From positions 1 to 64,000 of the forward strand of contig NZ_MKKX01000036.1 in the NCBI RefSeq assembly GCF_002091985.1: a stretch of 64,000 bases of DNA, in the 5' to 3' direction. Position 1 is the first letter of the stretch, and each line of letters starts with the position of its first letter. This document shows positions 39,203 to 48,263 of the stretch, one piece after another. The position numbers and the translations under genes are program-made. Below the pieces are notes generated by a model. That model searched no databases. It saw only the letters and a list, made by a program, of their open reading frames with translations, and had not been told where the DNA came from. Origin of the DNA: Rhodococcus sp. 1163. GTDB taxonomy: Bacteria > Actinomycetota > Actinomycetes > Mycobacteriales > Mycobacteriaceae.

Positions 39203-40039
39203 CTATCCCGGGGATTGCGCCTGTTCCACTTCGCGCAGCAGAGCAGTGAGTTTCCGGTCGCGTGCGAGCTTCCACTCGAGCACGGGATTCAGGATCCCGC
39301 GGAGCCAGAAGTACGGCAGCCACACCGCAGGGGCGACTATCCGAGCACGACGAGTTCGGGCCGCGTCGACCAACAGATCTGCAGCACGTTCAGCAGACAA
39401 TCTTCGGTTCAGTGGCCAGGGGAGAAGCTGACCGATTCGCTTGCCCATCGGGTCGTTGTCGAGTGTGTCGCGAGCCAGGCCGGTGTCCACCACGCCGAAG
39501 TACGCGAGCCCGGCGGAGGCTCCGAACGCAGCCAGTTCGATGCGCAATCCGCGTCCGAGCTGTTCGACGGCCGCCTTGCTCACCATGTACGGAACCCCAC
39601 CCATGCCAGGTGTGAACGCGGCGCACGAGGACACCAACAGCATGTGCCCACCGCTGGCGACGATCTCATCTGCTGCCGCTCGCACGATGTTCAGCACGCC
39701 GCCGAAATTGACGGCCATCACCGAGTCGAAGACATTGCGTTCGACTGTCCGAATTGTTGCCGGCGGCGGAGTGATGCCCGCATTGGCCACCACGATGTCG
39801 AGTGCGCCGAAGGCCGTCACCGTTCGACGGACGCACTCCACCATCGCCTCGGAGTCGGTCACGTCGGCCGAGAGGAAGAGAACTCGTTCGGATGAACGCG
39901 CCTGTGAAGGTATGTCTCGATCGACAACTGCGACACACGCACCCGCTGCCAGCAATTTCTCGACTGTTGCAGCGCCGATGCCCCGCGCCCCGCCGGTCAC
40001 CAGCGCAACTTTGCCGGGAAGAGAGATGTGGCGACTCAT
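39203..40039 (-). CDS. Short-chain dehydrogenase/reductase of the BVMO operon
   Basis: 278 residues, classical SDR: KVALVTGGARGIGAATVEKL, VANAGITPPPATI, catalytic VSSCAAFTPGMGGVPYMVSK (S...YxxxK), and a C-terminal extension (LPYFWLRGILNPVLEWKLAR) seen in SDRs acting on hydrophobic substrates. ATG 40039 overlaps the monooxygenase stop (ATGA). A secondary-alcohol-to-ketone role just before Baeyer-Villiger oxidation is plausible from context. Confidence 0.9.
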   Translation of the reverse strand: MSRHISLPGKVALVTGGARGIGAATVEKLLAAGACVAVVDRDIPSQARSSERVLFLSADVTDSEAMVECVRRTVTAFGALDIVVANAGITPPPATIRTVERNVFDSVMAVNFGGVLNIVRAAADEIVASGGHMLLVSSCAAFTPGMGGVPYMVSKAAVEQLGRGLRIELAAFGASAGLAYFGVVDTGLARDTLDNDPMGKRIGQLLPWPLNRRLSAERAADLLVDAARTRRARIVAPAVWLPYFWLRGILNPVLEWKLARDRKLTALLREVEQAQSPG

Positions 40040-41616
40040 GAGCGGTCCTTGGCCAGTGCCGGGTCGTCGCCAGTCTTCGGTTCTTTCGGATCGGAAGCGC
40101 TGCCGACGCGGTACTCGTAGTGGCAGAGGTCGATCGTGGACATGCGGCGGGTGAAGTTACGCACCGAGCCCGGCCAGTAGGTGACATTGCGCCCGGATGG
40201 GCTCAGGTAGTAGCTACTGCATCCGCCCGAGTTCCATACCGAACCCTCGAGCGTGGCATCGGTGTAGTCGGCGAACTCGGTCTGAGCCTTCCGACTGACC
40301 TCCAGCGCCGCAATGGTTTTGACGTCCATGACCCGCAGTGCCTCCAGGATGTAGTTCACCTGCGCTTCGATCGTGACTACCTGTGAGGTGTAGACGACCG
40401 AGTTGGGGCCGAGGAGCATGAAGAAGTTCGGGAACCCGTGCACGGTCGTACCTCGGTACGAAGACATCTCTCCCGACGGCCACGCATCTGCCAACGACTG
40501 TCCCTCGCGGCCGCGGATGCGACGGAACCCCGAATGACCGGCGACGGTGAAACCAGTTCCCAGGACGATGGTGTCCACCTCGTGAGTTCGCCCGTCGGTG
40601 GTCACGATGCCCGCCGACACAACTTCTGCGATGCCGGTTGTTTCGACGGTGACGTTGTCCCGGGACAGTGCGGGATAGAACTTGTTCGAGAACGTCGGTC
40701 GCTTGCAGCCGAACGCATAATCGGGAGTGAGCTTCGTGCGCAATACCGGATCCTTCACCTGGCGACGCAAATGTGCTCGTCCGAGCACGGTCAGGGGTGC
40801 GAGCAGCGATCGGTGGTGAATGAGGCCGGGCACCAACGCTTCCTGGAACAAGTCGAACGTGCGTCGCATCATGCGTTGCAGCGGGGGGAACTTTCGGAGC
40901 ATCGATCGTCCGGATTCGGAGATCGACCGGTCGGGGTGTGGCAGTATCCACGTCGGAGTCCGCTGGAACACGGTCAGATGAGCGGCCTCGGGTGCGATCC
41001 GCGGGACGAACTGCACCGCGGACGCCCCGGTACCGATCACCGCAATTCGCCGACCGCGAGCGCAGTGTTCGTGATCCCATTCCGCGGAATGGAAGACCGA
41101 GCCCGAAAAATACTCCAGGCCGGCAATATTCGGCTTGGCGGGTTCGCTGAAGGGTCCGAGTGCGCCGACGAGTATGCGTGCCGACCAGGTTCCCGCCGAT
41201 GTCGTCACCAGCCATCTGGCCTCGTCGTCGTTCCACGTTGCATCCAGCACCTCGTGGCCGAAGCGGATACGGTTTCGGATGCCGAACCGGTCGGTGCAGT
41301 CGTTCAGGTAGGCCTCGATCTCGGGCTGAAGAGGGTAGAGGCGGGTCCAGTCCGGGTTGGGCGCAAAAGAGAAGGAGTACAGCGCCGAGGGGATATCGCA
41401 CTGGGCGCCGGGATAAGTATTGACGTGCCACGTTCCGCCGACCGCATCGTCGCGCTCGAAGATCAGAAAGTCACCACGACCTTCCTGCTGAAGGCGGATT
41501 GCTGCACCGAGGCCGCCGAATCCGGCCCCGATGATCGCGACGTCGACGACGGAGACTGCCAGGTTGTCGGAGGCGTCGTGCTCATTGGCAGATGTGTCCG
41601 AAACAGTTGTGGTCAT
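40036..41616 (-). CDS. Baeyer-Villiger flavin monooxygenase
   Basis: 526 residues, FAD- and NADPH-dependent. First Rossmann motif AIIGAGFGGLGAAIRLQQEG, GGTWHVNTYPGAQCDIPSAL, the BVMO fingerprint FxGxxxHxxxW(D) as YFSGSVFHSAEWDHE near residue 175, and second dinucleotide motif AVIGTGASAVQFVPRI. Inserts oxygen next to a ketone to give an ester or lactone. Encoded directly behind a ferredoxin reductase and in front of an SDR in one operon, consistent with subterminal or cyclic-ketone oxidation. Confidence 0.93.
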   Translation of the reverse strand: MTTTVSDTSANEHDASDNLAVSVVDVAIIGAGFGGLGAAIRLQQEGRGDFLIFERDDAVGGTWHVNTYPGAQCDIPSALYSFSFAPNPDWTRLYPLQPEIEAYLNDCTDRFGIRNRIRFGHEVLDATWNDDEARWLVTTSAGTWSARILVGALGPFSEPAKPNIAGLEYFSGSVFHSAEWDHEHCARGRRIAVIGTGASAVQFVPRIAPEAAHLTVFQRTPTWILPHPDRSISESGRSMLRKFPPLQRMMRRTFDLFQEALVPGLIHHRSLLAPLTVLGRAHLRRQVKDPVLRTKLTPDYAFGCKRPTFSNKFYPALSRDNVTVETTGIAEVVSAGIVTTDGRTHEVDTIVLGTGFTVAGHSGFRRIRGREGQSLADAWPSGEMSSYRGTTVHGFPNFFMLLGPNSVVYTSQVVTIEAQVNYILEALRVMDVKTIAALEVSRKAQTEFADYTDATLEGSVWNSGGCSSYYLSPSGRNVTYWPGSVRNFTRRMSTIDLCHYEYRVGSASDPKEPKTGDDPALAKDRS

Positions 41617-41634
41617 GAGGGTTTCGACTCCTTC

Positions 41635-42750
41635 TTACAGATCGAGGACGACGACTTCGTTGTCGACGGCAGCTCGAGATACACACGGGGTGAGCGTGGT
41701 CTGCCGCTCGGTGGCGTCGAGTACACGGTCGCGATGATCTACGCGGCCCTCGACGAGGCCGACGACGCAGACCCCGCAGAACCCCTGACGACACGAGTAC
41801 GGTTGATCGGGCCTCGTCCGGCGTAGCGCATCGAGTGCAGTCTCCTGTGCGCCAACGGCAATCGTTTCACCCGAACGGTTCAAATGGAGCGTGAAGGGCT
41901 TACCGTCGACTACTGCCGGCGGAGCGAAAAGTTCGGCATGAAACTCCTGAATTCTGTGGTTTCGTATCGACTCGTCGCGAAGCCTCCTCGAGAGCGCCGC
42001 CGGTCCGCACACGTACATCGCGGAGTCGGCTTCTGCGAGGTCCACGATCATGGCAGGGTTCGGCATACCGTCCACATCGTCGGCCGCGAGAATCAGACGC
42101 CCACCCGAAGCAAGAGCCAACCGACCGAGGTCCGCGACGAAAGGCAGGCTTGCGCGTGATCGACCGTGGTAATAGAGCGTCCAACGAGCGTTGTCCTCTA
42201 CGGCCCGCTCGATCATCGAGCGAATAGGGGTGATGCCGATTCCCGCTGCGACGAAGAGATAGTTGTCCGCTCGCGCCATCGGAAAGGCATTGCGCGGCCC
42301 CCTGACTCGAATGATGTCGCCGCGCTCGAGGCCGTGGATCTCGTTGGACACTCGGCCGCCGGGGACCTTCCGAACGCTGATCCGGTAGTGCTCGCCCTCG
42401 GAGGGTTGGCCGGCGAGTGAGTACTGACGCAGTTCCCCGGACGGTGTGATGATGTCGATGTGCGCGCCTGGTAGCCACGAAGGAAGCGGAACGCCGTCGT
42501 TGCGCCGCAGTAAGAGCGAGCGGACGTCCTCTGTTTCGACGACGATATCGTCGATGGTTGTTGCGAACTCGTATCCGGTGCCTCTTCGAGGTCGCGCGGG
42601 AGAAAGAGCCGTGATGATCGATGAGTCCGTTACCAGCTTGGCGTAGATCCGGGACGCGGCTCCGATAGCCCGCAACCCGAGACCTGGATCGACAACGGTG
42701 ATGTCGCCAAGGTGACCGCGGGTTTCGACAGATGTCGGTTCTGGATTCAT
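41635..42750 (-). CDS. Ferredoxin reductase with C-terminal 2Fe-2S domain (class IA-type)
   Basis: 371 residues in three modules: FAD-binding with LRQYSLAGQPSEGEHYRISV, NAD-binding with YLFVAAGIGITPIRSMIER, and a C-terminal plant-type ferredoxin with YSCRQGFCGVCVVG and a final TPCVS (Cx4Cx2C...C). Such phthalate-dioxygenase-reductase-like proteins feed electrons to an oxygenase partner. The stop of the upstream PF10118-type gene is 11 bp away, so these two are the probable redox pair. ATG 42750 chosen; upstream in-frame sequence overlaps that gene and is not credible. Confidence 0.92.
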   Translation of the reverse strand: MNPEPTSVETRGHLGDITVVDPGLGLRAIGAASRIYAKLVTDSSIITALSPARPRRGTGYEFATTIDDIVVETEDVRSLLLRRNDGVPLPSWLPGAHIDIITPSGELRQYSLAGQPSEGEHYRISVRKVPGGRVSNEIHGLERGDIIRVRGPRNAFPMARADNYLFVAAGIGITPIRSMIERAVEDNARWTLYYHGRSRASLPFVADLGRLALASGGRLILAADDVDGMPNPAMIVDLAEADSAMYVCGPAALSRRLRDESIRNHRIQEFHAELFAPPAVVDGKPFTLHLNRSGETIAVGAQETALDALRRTRPDQPYSCRQGFCGVCVVGLVEGRVDHRDRVLDATERQTTLTPCVSRAAVDNEVVVLDL

Positions 42751-42761
42751 GCTCTCGGTCC

Positions 42762-43691
42762 TCACGGTTGCGTCGCCAATGCCGCGGGTGACTTCGCCAA
42801 GTACTGCACAGCTTTGTCGATATCGCCCATGTTCGAGGGGTGGAATCCGGGTCGGATGTAGAGGGCGAGCTGCACGAAAAGAAATGACAGGCCTGGAATC
42901 AGTTGTTTGCGTGAGGCTCTCGCGAAGGCTAGTGGCCACGGCAGTTGAATTCGACGGCGGAGGCGCCCCTTGCTCGCGCGCGGCGTGGCGACCGAGTTCT
43001 GGTACAGGTATGCCGCTGTGCTGAACCACAACAGAGCCAACCCAGCGCTGGCCGCGACAGCAGTCCGGGCGCGTCGAAACCCGCCGCCGTCTACATACTG
43101 GAATGCGTCGAATGCCACGTTGCGGTGCTCGAGTTCTTCCGCACCGTGCCAGCGCAGCAGATCGAGCATAGTCGGGTCGACTCCGAGTCGGTCGAATTCG
43201 GTGTTGCCGAGCAACCACTCACCGACGACGGCGGTGAAATGCTCTGCAGCCGCGTAGATTCCCAGGCGTTCGTTCAGCCATGCCTTGCCAGCTCGGCCCG
43301 TCAGGCCGTGGTCTCCGAAGACCACTCCTACTGCGAATCGGATGCGTCGCAAGATGGGTTCGATGTCCACTCCGTGAGTGACGAGGTAGTCGCGGAAGCT
43401 TTCGTGCGAAGACGCGTGAGTGGCTTCCTGTCCGACGAAACCGACTACTTCCTCGTGCAGTCGAGGGTCGTCGATGAAGGGTAGGGCGCGTGCGAACACG
43501 TCGGCCATCGCGCGCTCGCCCTCGGGGAGCACCAGGTGCATCACGTTCCAGAAGTGCGTGGCGTACCACTCCCCGGGGATGTATTGGAGCGGGACGTTCG
43601 ACCAATCGAATTTCACTGCGCGCGCGACGATCGCGTAGGACTCGTCGGTATGTGCCTTGGTTGTGGTGTCGACCGCGTTGTTTCGAGACAT
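42762..43691 (-). CDS. PF10118-type 'metal-dependent hydrolase' with ferritin-like diiron ligand set
   Basis: 309 residues. Helical protein with ligands spaced as in ferritin-like diiron oxygenases: E59 (LPEGERAM), E89xxH92 (GQEATHASSHESF), E150 (AAAEHFTAVVGEW), E186xxH189 (HGAEELEHRNVAFD). C-terminal hydrophobic helices (AASAGLALLWFSTAAYLYQN and LSFLFVQLALYI) imply membrane attachment. The family name suggests hydrolase, but residues and the adjacent 2Fe-2S reductase argue for an oxygenase. ATG 43691 is first gene of the operon to 38876. A perfect operator lies 41 bp upstream. Confidence 0.85.
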   Translation of the reverse strand: MSRNNAVDTTTKAHTDESYAIVARAVKFDWSNVPLQYIPGEWYATHFWNVMHLVLPEGERAMADVFARALPFIDDPRLHEEVVGFVGQEATHASSHESFRDYLVTHGVDIEPILRRIRFAVGVVFGDHGLTGRAGKAWLNERLGIYAAAEHFTAVVGEWLLGNTEFDRLGVDPTMLDLLRWHGAEELEHRNVAFDAFQYVDGGGFRRARTAVAASAGLALLWFSTAAYLYQNSVATPRASKGRLRRRIQLPWPLAFARASRKQLIPGLSFLFVQLALYIRPGFHPSNMGDIDKAVQYLAKSPAALATQP

Positions 43692-43731
43692 CCGAACTCC
43701 ATTTCTGCGGGTGATGTTGTCTCCGATGTTA

Positions 43732-43756
43732 CATTGCAACAGTAAGTGTTGCAATG
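43732..43756. promoter_or_regulatory. Perfect 25-bp TetR-type operator
   Basis: CATTGCAACA (43732-43741), GTAAG spacer, TGTTGCAATG (43747-43756). It lies between the divergent diiron-operon start (43691) and the TetR gene (43805), 49 bp before the latter. The core TGCAACA-N5-TGTTGCA recurs at 60262 next to another TetR gene. Confidence 0.75.
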
Positions 43757-43804
43757 GTGCACGAAATGGATGGCCGACAACCGGGTGGCCGCTAGGATCG
43801 AGCA

Positions 43805-44392
43805 ATGCATCCCGACGGAGACGATGGGCCCATCCTCGATGCCGCATTCGAGCTGTTCGGGCAGGTAGGCATCGCTCGGACGACGATCGGAGACGTCGCC
43901 AAGCGCGCCCGGATCAATCGGGTGACCGTCTACCGCCGGATCGGGTCCAAGGACGAGTTGGTGCAAGCGGTCATGGCACGCGAATCGTCACGACTTTTTG
44001 CGTCGCTGGCGAAGTCGGCTGCAGAGCAATCCTCGCGAGCCGACCGCGTCGCACATGGTTTCGCGACGACGATCGACTCGGTCCGTACCAATCCTGTATT
44101 GCTGAAAATGTTCGATTCCGAGAGCCCAGTGGTGTTGGAACAGCTGACGATCAATGCGTCGGCCCTGCTCGAGCCCGCGATCAGGGCAGCAACGCACATC
44201 GCGCGAGACGAATCCAGCACGGACGCGTTCGCAGTGCCCGATGCACCGGAAATTGTTGCACGCGTGGTTCATTCGATCTTGTTGACGCCTTCGGCAGGCG
44301 CTCCGCTCGAGACGTACGAGGACCTGCTCACCTTTGCCCACCGCAACATAGTCCCGCTACTGGTGGCTGGGCGAACCGAATCGGAGTCATAG
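43805..44392 (+). CDS. TetR-family regulator of the diiron/BVMO operon
   Basis: 195 residues. DNA-binding region ILDAAFELFGQVGIARTTIG and VAKRARINRVTVYRRIGSKD; helical ligand domain follows. TAGGAT at 43793-43798, 6 bases before ATG 43805, gives a leaderless start, and the operator overlaps the -35 zone, so it probably represses itself and the divergent operon. The recognition helix (INRVTVYRR) closely resembles that of the TetR at 60295-60939, whose locus has nearly the same operator core. Confidence 0.9.
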   Translation: MHPDGDDGPILDAAFELFGQVGIARTTIGDVAKRARINRVTVYRRIGSKDELVQAVMARESSRLFASLAKSAAEQSSRADRVAHGFATTIDSVRTNPVLLKMFDSESPVVLEQLTINASALLEPAIRAATHIARDESSTDAFAVPDAPEIVARVVHSILLTPSAGAPLETYEDLLTFAHRNIVPLLVAGRTESES

Positions 44393-44405
44393 GAACCGCG
44401 GCAGA

Positions 44406-45917
44406 TCACGCGCGGTGCCGTAGCCAGAGCAGGCGATCGATCGACTGCGCCACCCAGCGTTTGCGATGGAGGGTGACCAGCTCGAAACCAGGAATGTCGA
44501 ACATCTTGCTCACGCGGCTGCGGGTTCGGCAGAATTCTGCGAATCCTTCGTCGCCGTGTACCCGGCCGAATCCGCTGGCACCGACGCCGCCCATCGTGAC
44601 TGAGCCCATTCCGGCGAACGCGATCACCGAGTTCACGGTCACCTGACCGCACACCAACCGGGCCGCCGTCTCGTTCCCGCGGCGGCGCGAGAAGACCGAC
44701 GCACCGAGCGCGTATCGATGGTCGTTGGCGCGGGCTATCGCTTCGTCGAGACCGTCGACTTCGCAGATTGTGACGGTGGGACCGAATGTCTCCTCACGGA
44801 CGGCCGAGCAGTCCTCGGGGGTGTCGACCAGTACGGTCGGCCCGATGAACCGCGGACCGATCGAATCGAGCCCGCCGATCAACGCTCTGCCTCCAGCTGC
44901 AGCGGCATCCTCGAGATGTCCTCTTACGAAGTCGATTTGAGCGGGCATCGTCATCGGCCCGTAGGTAGCCGACGCGTCACCACCCGGTCGAATTCGGCGC
45001 GCATGCTCGACGAGTGCGGCGGTGAACTCAGCGGAGACGCTGCGCTCGACGTACACGCGCTCGACCCCGATACATGTCTGGCCACCGTTGGTGAATGCGC
45101 CCCAGGCGACCGCCTCAGCGGCCGACGCGATGTCGGCGTCCGCGGCGACGATCACGGGATCCTTACCGCCACATTCCATGACGAGCGGCGTGAGCGTCTC
45201 GGCGCACGTCATCATGATCTTCGAACCGGTGCTGGTCGAACCGGTGAACGCGATTTTGTCGACTCCGCCTCGGCACAGCGCGGCACCGGTGTCTCCGAAC
45301 CCTGTGACCAGCGAGAGCACCCCGGTGGGCAACGTCGGATTTGCGTCGTTGAAGGCCTGAACATATCTCGCACCGACAGCCGGGGTGTATTCGCTCGGTT
45401 TGAACACGACACAGTTGCCTGCTGCCAGGGCTGAGGAGATGGCACTGTTCGGTGCATACAGCGGGTAATTCCATGGCCCGATGACGCCGACGACTCCGAG
45501 CGCCACCTTGTCGACCCGGGCAGAGTAGTTGGCCAACAGCAGGCCGGGATTGACCCGGCGGGTGCGCAGCAGCCGCGGTGCATGACCCTCGGCCCACGCG
45601 ATGTGCTCGAGAGTGAGCACTATCTCGAGCAAAGCGTCTTCGGCGGGCTTCCCGTTTTCCCGATGGATCAGATCCACGAATTCGTTTCTTCGGCTCCATA
45701 TTTCGTGACGCCAGGCCTTCAGGTGCCGAACCCGTGACTTCGGAGGGAGCGAAGACCATTCATGCTCGACGCGGCGTGCCTCTGCTACTGCTGCAGCTAC
45801 GGCCTCGGCGGAGGCCACATCGAAGGTGCCGATGTAGCGGTCATCGATTGGCGAGATCGAATCGAAACTCGTCGACTCCGATGCCCGGACACTGGATCCC
45901 TGGACAGTCGAAGTCAC
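44406..45917 (-). CDS. Aldehyde dehydrogenase (NAD(P)-dependent)
   Basis: 503 residues. VVGVIGPWNYPLYAPNSAIS, cofactor-binding FKPSEYTPAVGARYV and AFTGSTSTGSKIM, catalytic Glu in TPLVMECGGKDPVIVAADAD, catalytic Cys in AFTNGGQTCIGVERVYVE, and VREETFGPTVTICEVD. The C-terminal hydrophobic/basic tail (VTLHRKRWVAQSIDRLLWLR) suggests membrane association as in long-chain fatty aldehyde dehydrogenases. Its ATG overlaps the ligase stop by 4 bp, forming a two-gene unit that turns an aldehyde into an acyl-CoA. Confidence 0.93.
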   Translation of the reverse strand: MTSTVQGSSVRASESTSFDSISPIDDRYIGTFDVASAEAVAAAVAEARRVEHEWSSLPPKSRVRHLKAWRHEIWSRRNEFVDLIHRENGKPAEDALLEIVLTLEHIAWAEGHAPRLLRTRRVNPGLLLANYSARVDKVALGVVGVIGPWNYPLYAPNSAISSALAAGNCVVFKPSEYTPAVGARYVQAFNDANPTLPTGVLSLVTGFGDTGAALCRGGVDKIAFTGSTSTGSKIMMTCAETLTPLVMECGGKDPVIVAADADIASAAEAVAWGAFTNGGQTCIGVERVYVERSVSAEFTAALVEHARRIRPGGDASATYGPMTMPAQIDFVRGHLEDAAAAGGRALIGGLDSIGPRFIGPTVLVDTPEDCSAVREETFGPTVTICEVDGLDEAIARANDHRYALGASVFSRRRGNETAARLVCGQVTVNSVIAFAGMGSVTMGGVGASGFGRVHGDEGFAEFCRTRSRVSKMFDIPGFELVTLHRKRWVAQSIDRLLWLRHRA

Positions 45918-47461
45918 CGGGAGACCTCTAGCCCGATCTTCGATTCGTGTGCAGTTCGGAGTTCACGCTTCATGATCTTGCCTGCGCCGCTCATCGGTAG
46001 CGCGGTGACGAACTCGATGGTGCGCGGTGTCTTGTAACCTGCGACGTAGGTTCGGGTGTGCTCGCGGAGCTCCTCCAGGGACGGTGAAACGCCTTCTGCA
46101 AGAACCACACACGCATGGACTCGTTCACCCCACTCCGGGTCCGGTACGCCGATCACCGCGCAAGCCAATACTGCGGGGTGCAGGCTGAGCGCACTTTCTA
46201 CTTCGGCGCTGTAGACGTTCTCGCCGCCCGTGATGATCATGTCCTTGAGTCGATCCACTACGAACAGGAAACCTTCGTCGTCGAGGTATCCGACGTCGCC
46301 GGTGTGCATCCACCCGTCGCGAATGGCGGCCGCCGTCTCCGCAGGCTTGTTCCAATAGCCCAACATGACATGTCCACCACGGACGCAGATTTCGCCGACT
46401 GCCCCGGCGGAAACAGGGCGATCGTCGGGATCGAGAATTTGAATTTCGGAGTGTGGTGCTGCCCGGCCCGCCGAGCCGATACGTTCTCCCACATGATGTT
46501 CGGGCCACAGAAGAGATGCAACCGGGGCGAGCTCGGTCATGCCGTATGCCTGGGTGAGCCGGGCGGCAGGAAGCCGCGTCTGGGTGCGCTCCAACACGCC
46601 GGCCGAAATGGGAGAGCCGCCGTAGAGAACCCGGCTGAGCGAGGAGGTGTCGAACGTGCTGAGTGAAGGGTGGTCCACGAGTAGCTGGATCATCGTCGGC
46701 ACCAACAAAACGTCTGTGATGGAATGCTTTTGGATAGCCTCGAGCACCGCGGTGGGTTCGAAGAACGGAACCATCACGTGAGTTCCGCCGAGCATGACCT
46801 GACCGACCCACGCCGCGAGATCGGCGAGGTGGAACATCGGTGCAGCGTGCAGCAGGATCGACGCATCGTCGAGCAATTGCCCGGTGGCGACAGTTCCGAG
46901 TCCCGAGGTGACGAGGTTGGCGTGCGAGAGCATGACGCCCTTGGGGAAGCCGGTGGTGCCGCCGGTGTAGAACAATCCGGCGAGTTCGTCTCCGCTGCGT
47001 CGTGCATCGGAAACGGGGTCGTTGGACTCGACGAGCTTCTCGTACGAGACCATGCCTTCGGGGGTGGGGCCGTCGCCGCAATGGACGATGGTCTCTAGGT
47101 TCACGCACGCTGCGCGCAGGGCAGGTGCCATGGCTGCGAAGGTGTCATCTACCAGGAGGACTTTGGTGTCCGAATCGTTGAGCGCGTAAGCGACCTCCAC
47201 CGGGGACCATCGGATGTTGACCGGATTGAGCACGGCGTCGGCCCACGGCACCGCCAGCAGGTACTCGGAGTAGCGGTCGCTGTTGAACGCCAACATGGCC
47301 ACCCGATCCCCGCTCTCGACGCCGATCGAGTGCAGACCTGCGGCGAATCGAGCTACGCGGTCGATCTGCTCGGCAAAGGTGCGTACTCGGTCGCCGACGA
47401 CGGTGGCCGCTCGCTGCGGGGTCGTTGCTGCGGATCGGTGGAGGCCTTGAGTGAGATACAT
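45914..47461 (-). CDS. Acyl-CoA synthetase (AMP-forming, FadD-like)
   Basis: 515 residues, ANL superfamily. P-loop-like LFYTGGTTGFPKGVMLSHAN near residue 160, TQAYGMTELAPVASLLWPEH, GWMHTGDVGYLDDEGFLFVV, DRLKDMIITGGENVYSAEVE, and catalytic Lys in PMSGAGKIMKRELR. It activates a carboxylic acid to the CoA thioester before beta-oxidation. ATG 47461 chosen on homology. Coupled to the aldehyde dehydrogenase by an ATGA overlap. Confidence 0.92.
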   Translation of the reverse strand: MYLTQGLHRSAATTPQRAATVVGDRVRTFAEQIDRVARFAAGLHSIGVESGDRVAMLAFNSDRYSEYLLAVPWADAVLNPVNIRWSPVEVAYALNDSDTKVLLVDDTFAAMAPALRAACVNLETIVHCGDGPTPEGMVSYEKLVESNDPVSDARRSGDELAGLFYTGGTTGFPKGVMLSHANLVTSGLGTVATGQLLDDASILLHAAPMFHLADLAAWVGQVMLGGTHVMVPFFEPTAVLEAIQKHSITDVLLVPTMIQLLVDHPSLSTFDTSSLSRVLYGGSPISAGVLERTQTRLPAARLTQAYGMTELAPVASLLWPEHHVGERIGSAGRAAPHSEIQILDPDDRPVSAGAVGEICVRGGHVMLGYWNKPAETAAAIRDGWMHTGDVGYLDDEGFLFVVDRLKDMIITGGENVYSAEVESALSLHPAVLACAVIGVPDPEWGERVHACVVLAEGVSPSLEELREHTRTYVAGYKTPRTIEFVTALPMSGAGKIMKRELRTAHESKIGLEVSR

Positions 47462-47599
47462 GGCGGAGTCCCTTGTGGCGAGAGGGGGCAAGTGCCCGGA
47501 GTGAATACGGTCACATTCCCACCTTATTGGCACGGTGTCAATAGAGAGGGTGTGGGGATGTCACGCGGTTACCTGGATCAACCGAAAAGAACTGTGCTG

Positions 47600-48235
47600 C
47601 TACTGCTCTCGATTGTCTTCGCCGGCGAGGGACTGCGCCGTGGCGAGAACGGTGACGAGGACGTCCGTCAACAATCTCTCGACCTGATCCCTGGTCAAAG
47701 TCCCGCGGACCAGCCATTCACGCCCGGCGGCCTTGACCATTCCACCGAACGCACGCACCGCCGACGTGGTGAGAATGCGATCACCGTGCCCGCCCTCGAA
47801 GGCTGTTGCGTCGAGCACGCGTTCGGCGGCGAGATCGTCCGCCTCGTCGAGGATCTGGGCGACCTGCTCGTCGACGCCCGAACCGCTCGCCATGGACACC
47901 CATGCCGTGCCGTGGGTCTCGATGACCTTCACCAGCCAGTGCACGCTGCCCCTGGCACGTTCCTCGAGCGATCCGGCCGGCAGGTTCACTGCCTCGATCG
48001 GCGGGACCGTGACGAGGAATCGCACGCTCTCCAGGTACAGATCGCGCTTGCCACCGATGTAGTGGTGGATGAGTCCGCGGGCAACCCCCGCGGACTCGGC
48101 GACGTCGGCCATCGACACTTCGGCATACGGCTTGTCACCGAACAAACGAACCGCGCTGGCCAGTATTTGTGTCCGTCTTTCGTCGGGTTCCAGTCGACTC
48201 CATTTGGGTGTGTTCACAGCCGCCATGGCTCTCAT
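47600..48235 (-). CDS. TetR-family regulator downstream of beta-oxidation genes
   Basis: 211 residues. Helix-turn-helix ERRTQILASAVRLFGDKPYA and MADVAESAGVARGLIHHYIG, then GKRDLYLESVRFL. Encoded 28 bp after fadB on the same strand, so co-transcribed with acyl-CoA dehydrogenase and fadB and a likely autoregulator of that operon. ATG 48235 or 48226 are both possible starts. Confidence 0.9.
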   Translation of the reverse strand: MRAMAAVNTPKWSRLEPDERRTQILASAVRLFGDKPYAEVSMADVAESAGVARGLIHHYIGGKRDLYLESVRFLVTVPPIEAVNLPAGSLEERARGSVHWLVKVIETHGTAWVSMASGSGVDEQVAQILDEADDLAAERVLDATAFEGGHGDRILTTSAVRAFGGMVKAAGREWLVRGTLTRDQVERLLTDVLVTVLATAQSLAGEDNREQ

Positions 48236-48263
48236 GATCGCATCGCACCGAGGGGGCGAGACG

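Noticed and set aside
40438..41826. 462-codon open frame opposite the BVMO
   Set aside because: Antisense shadow of a convincing monooxygenase; no motif or ribosome-binding site.
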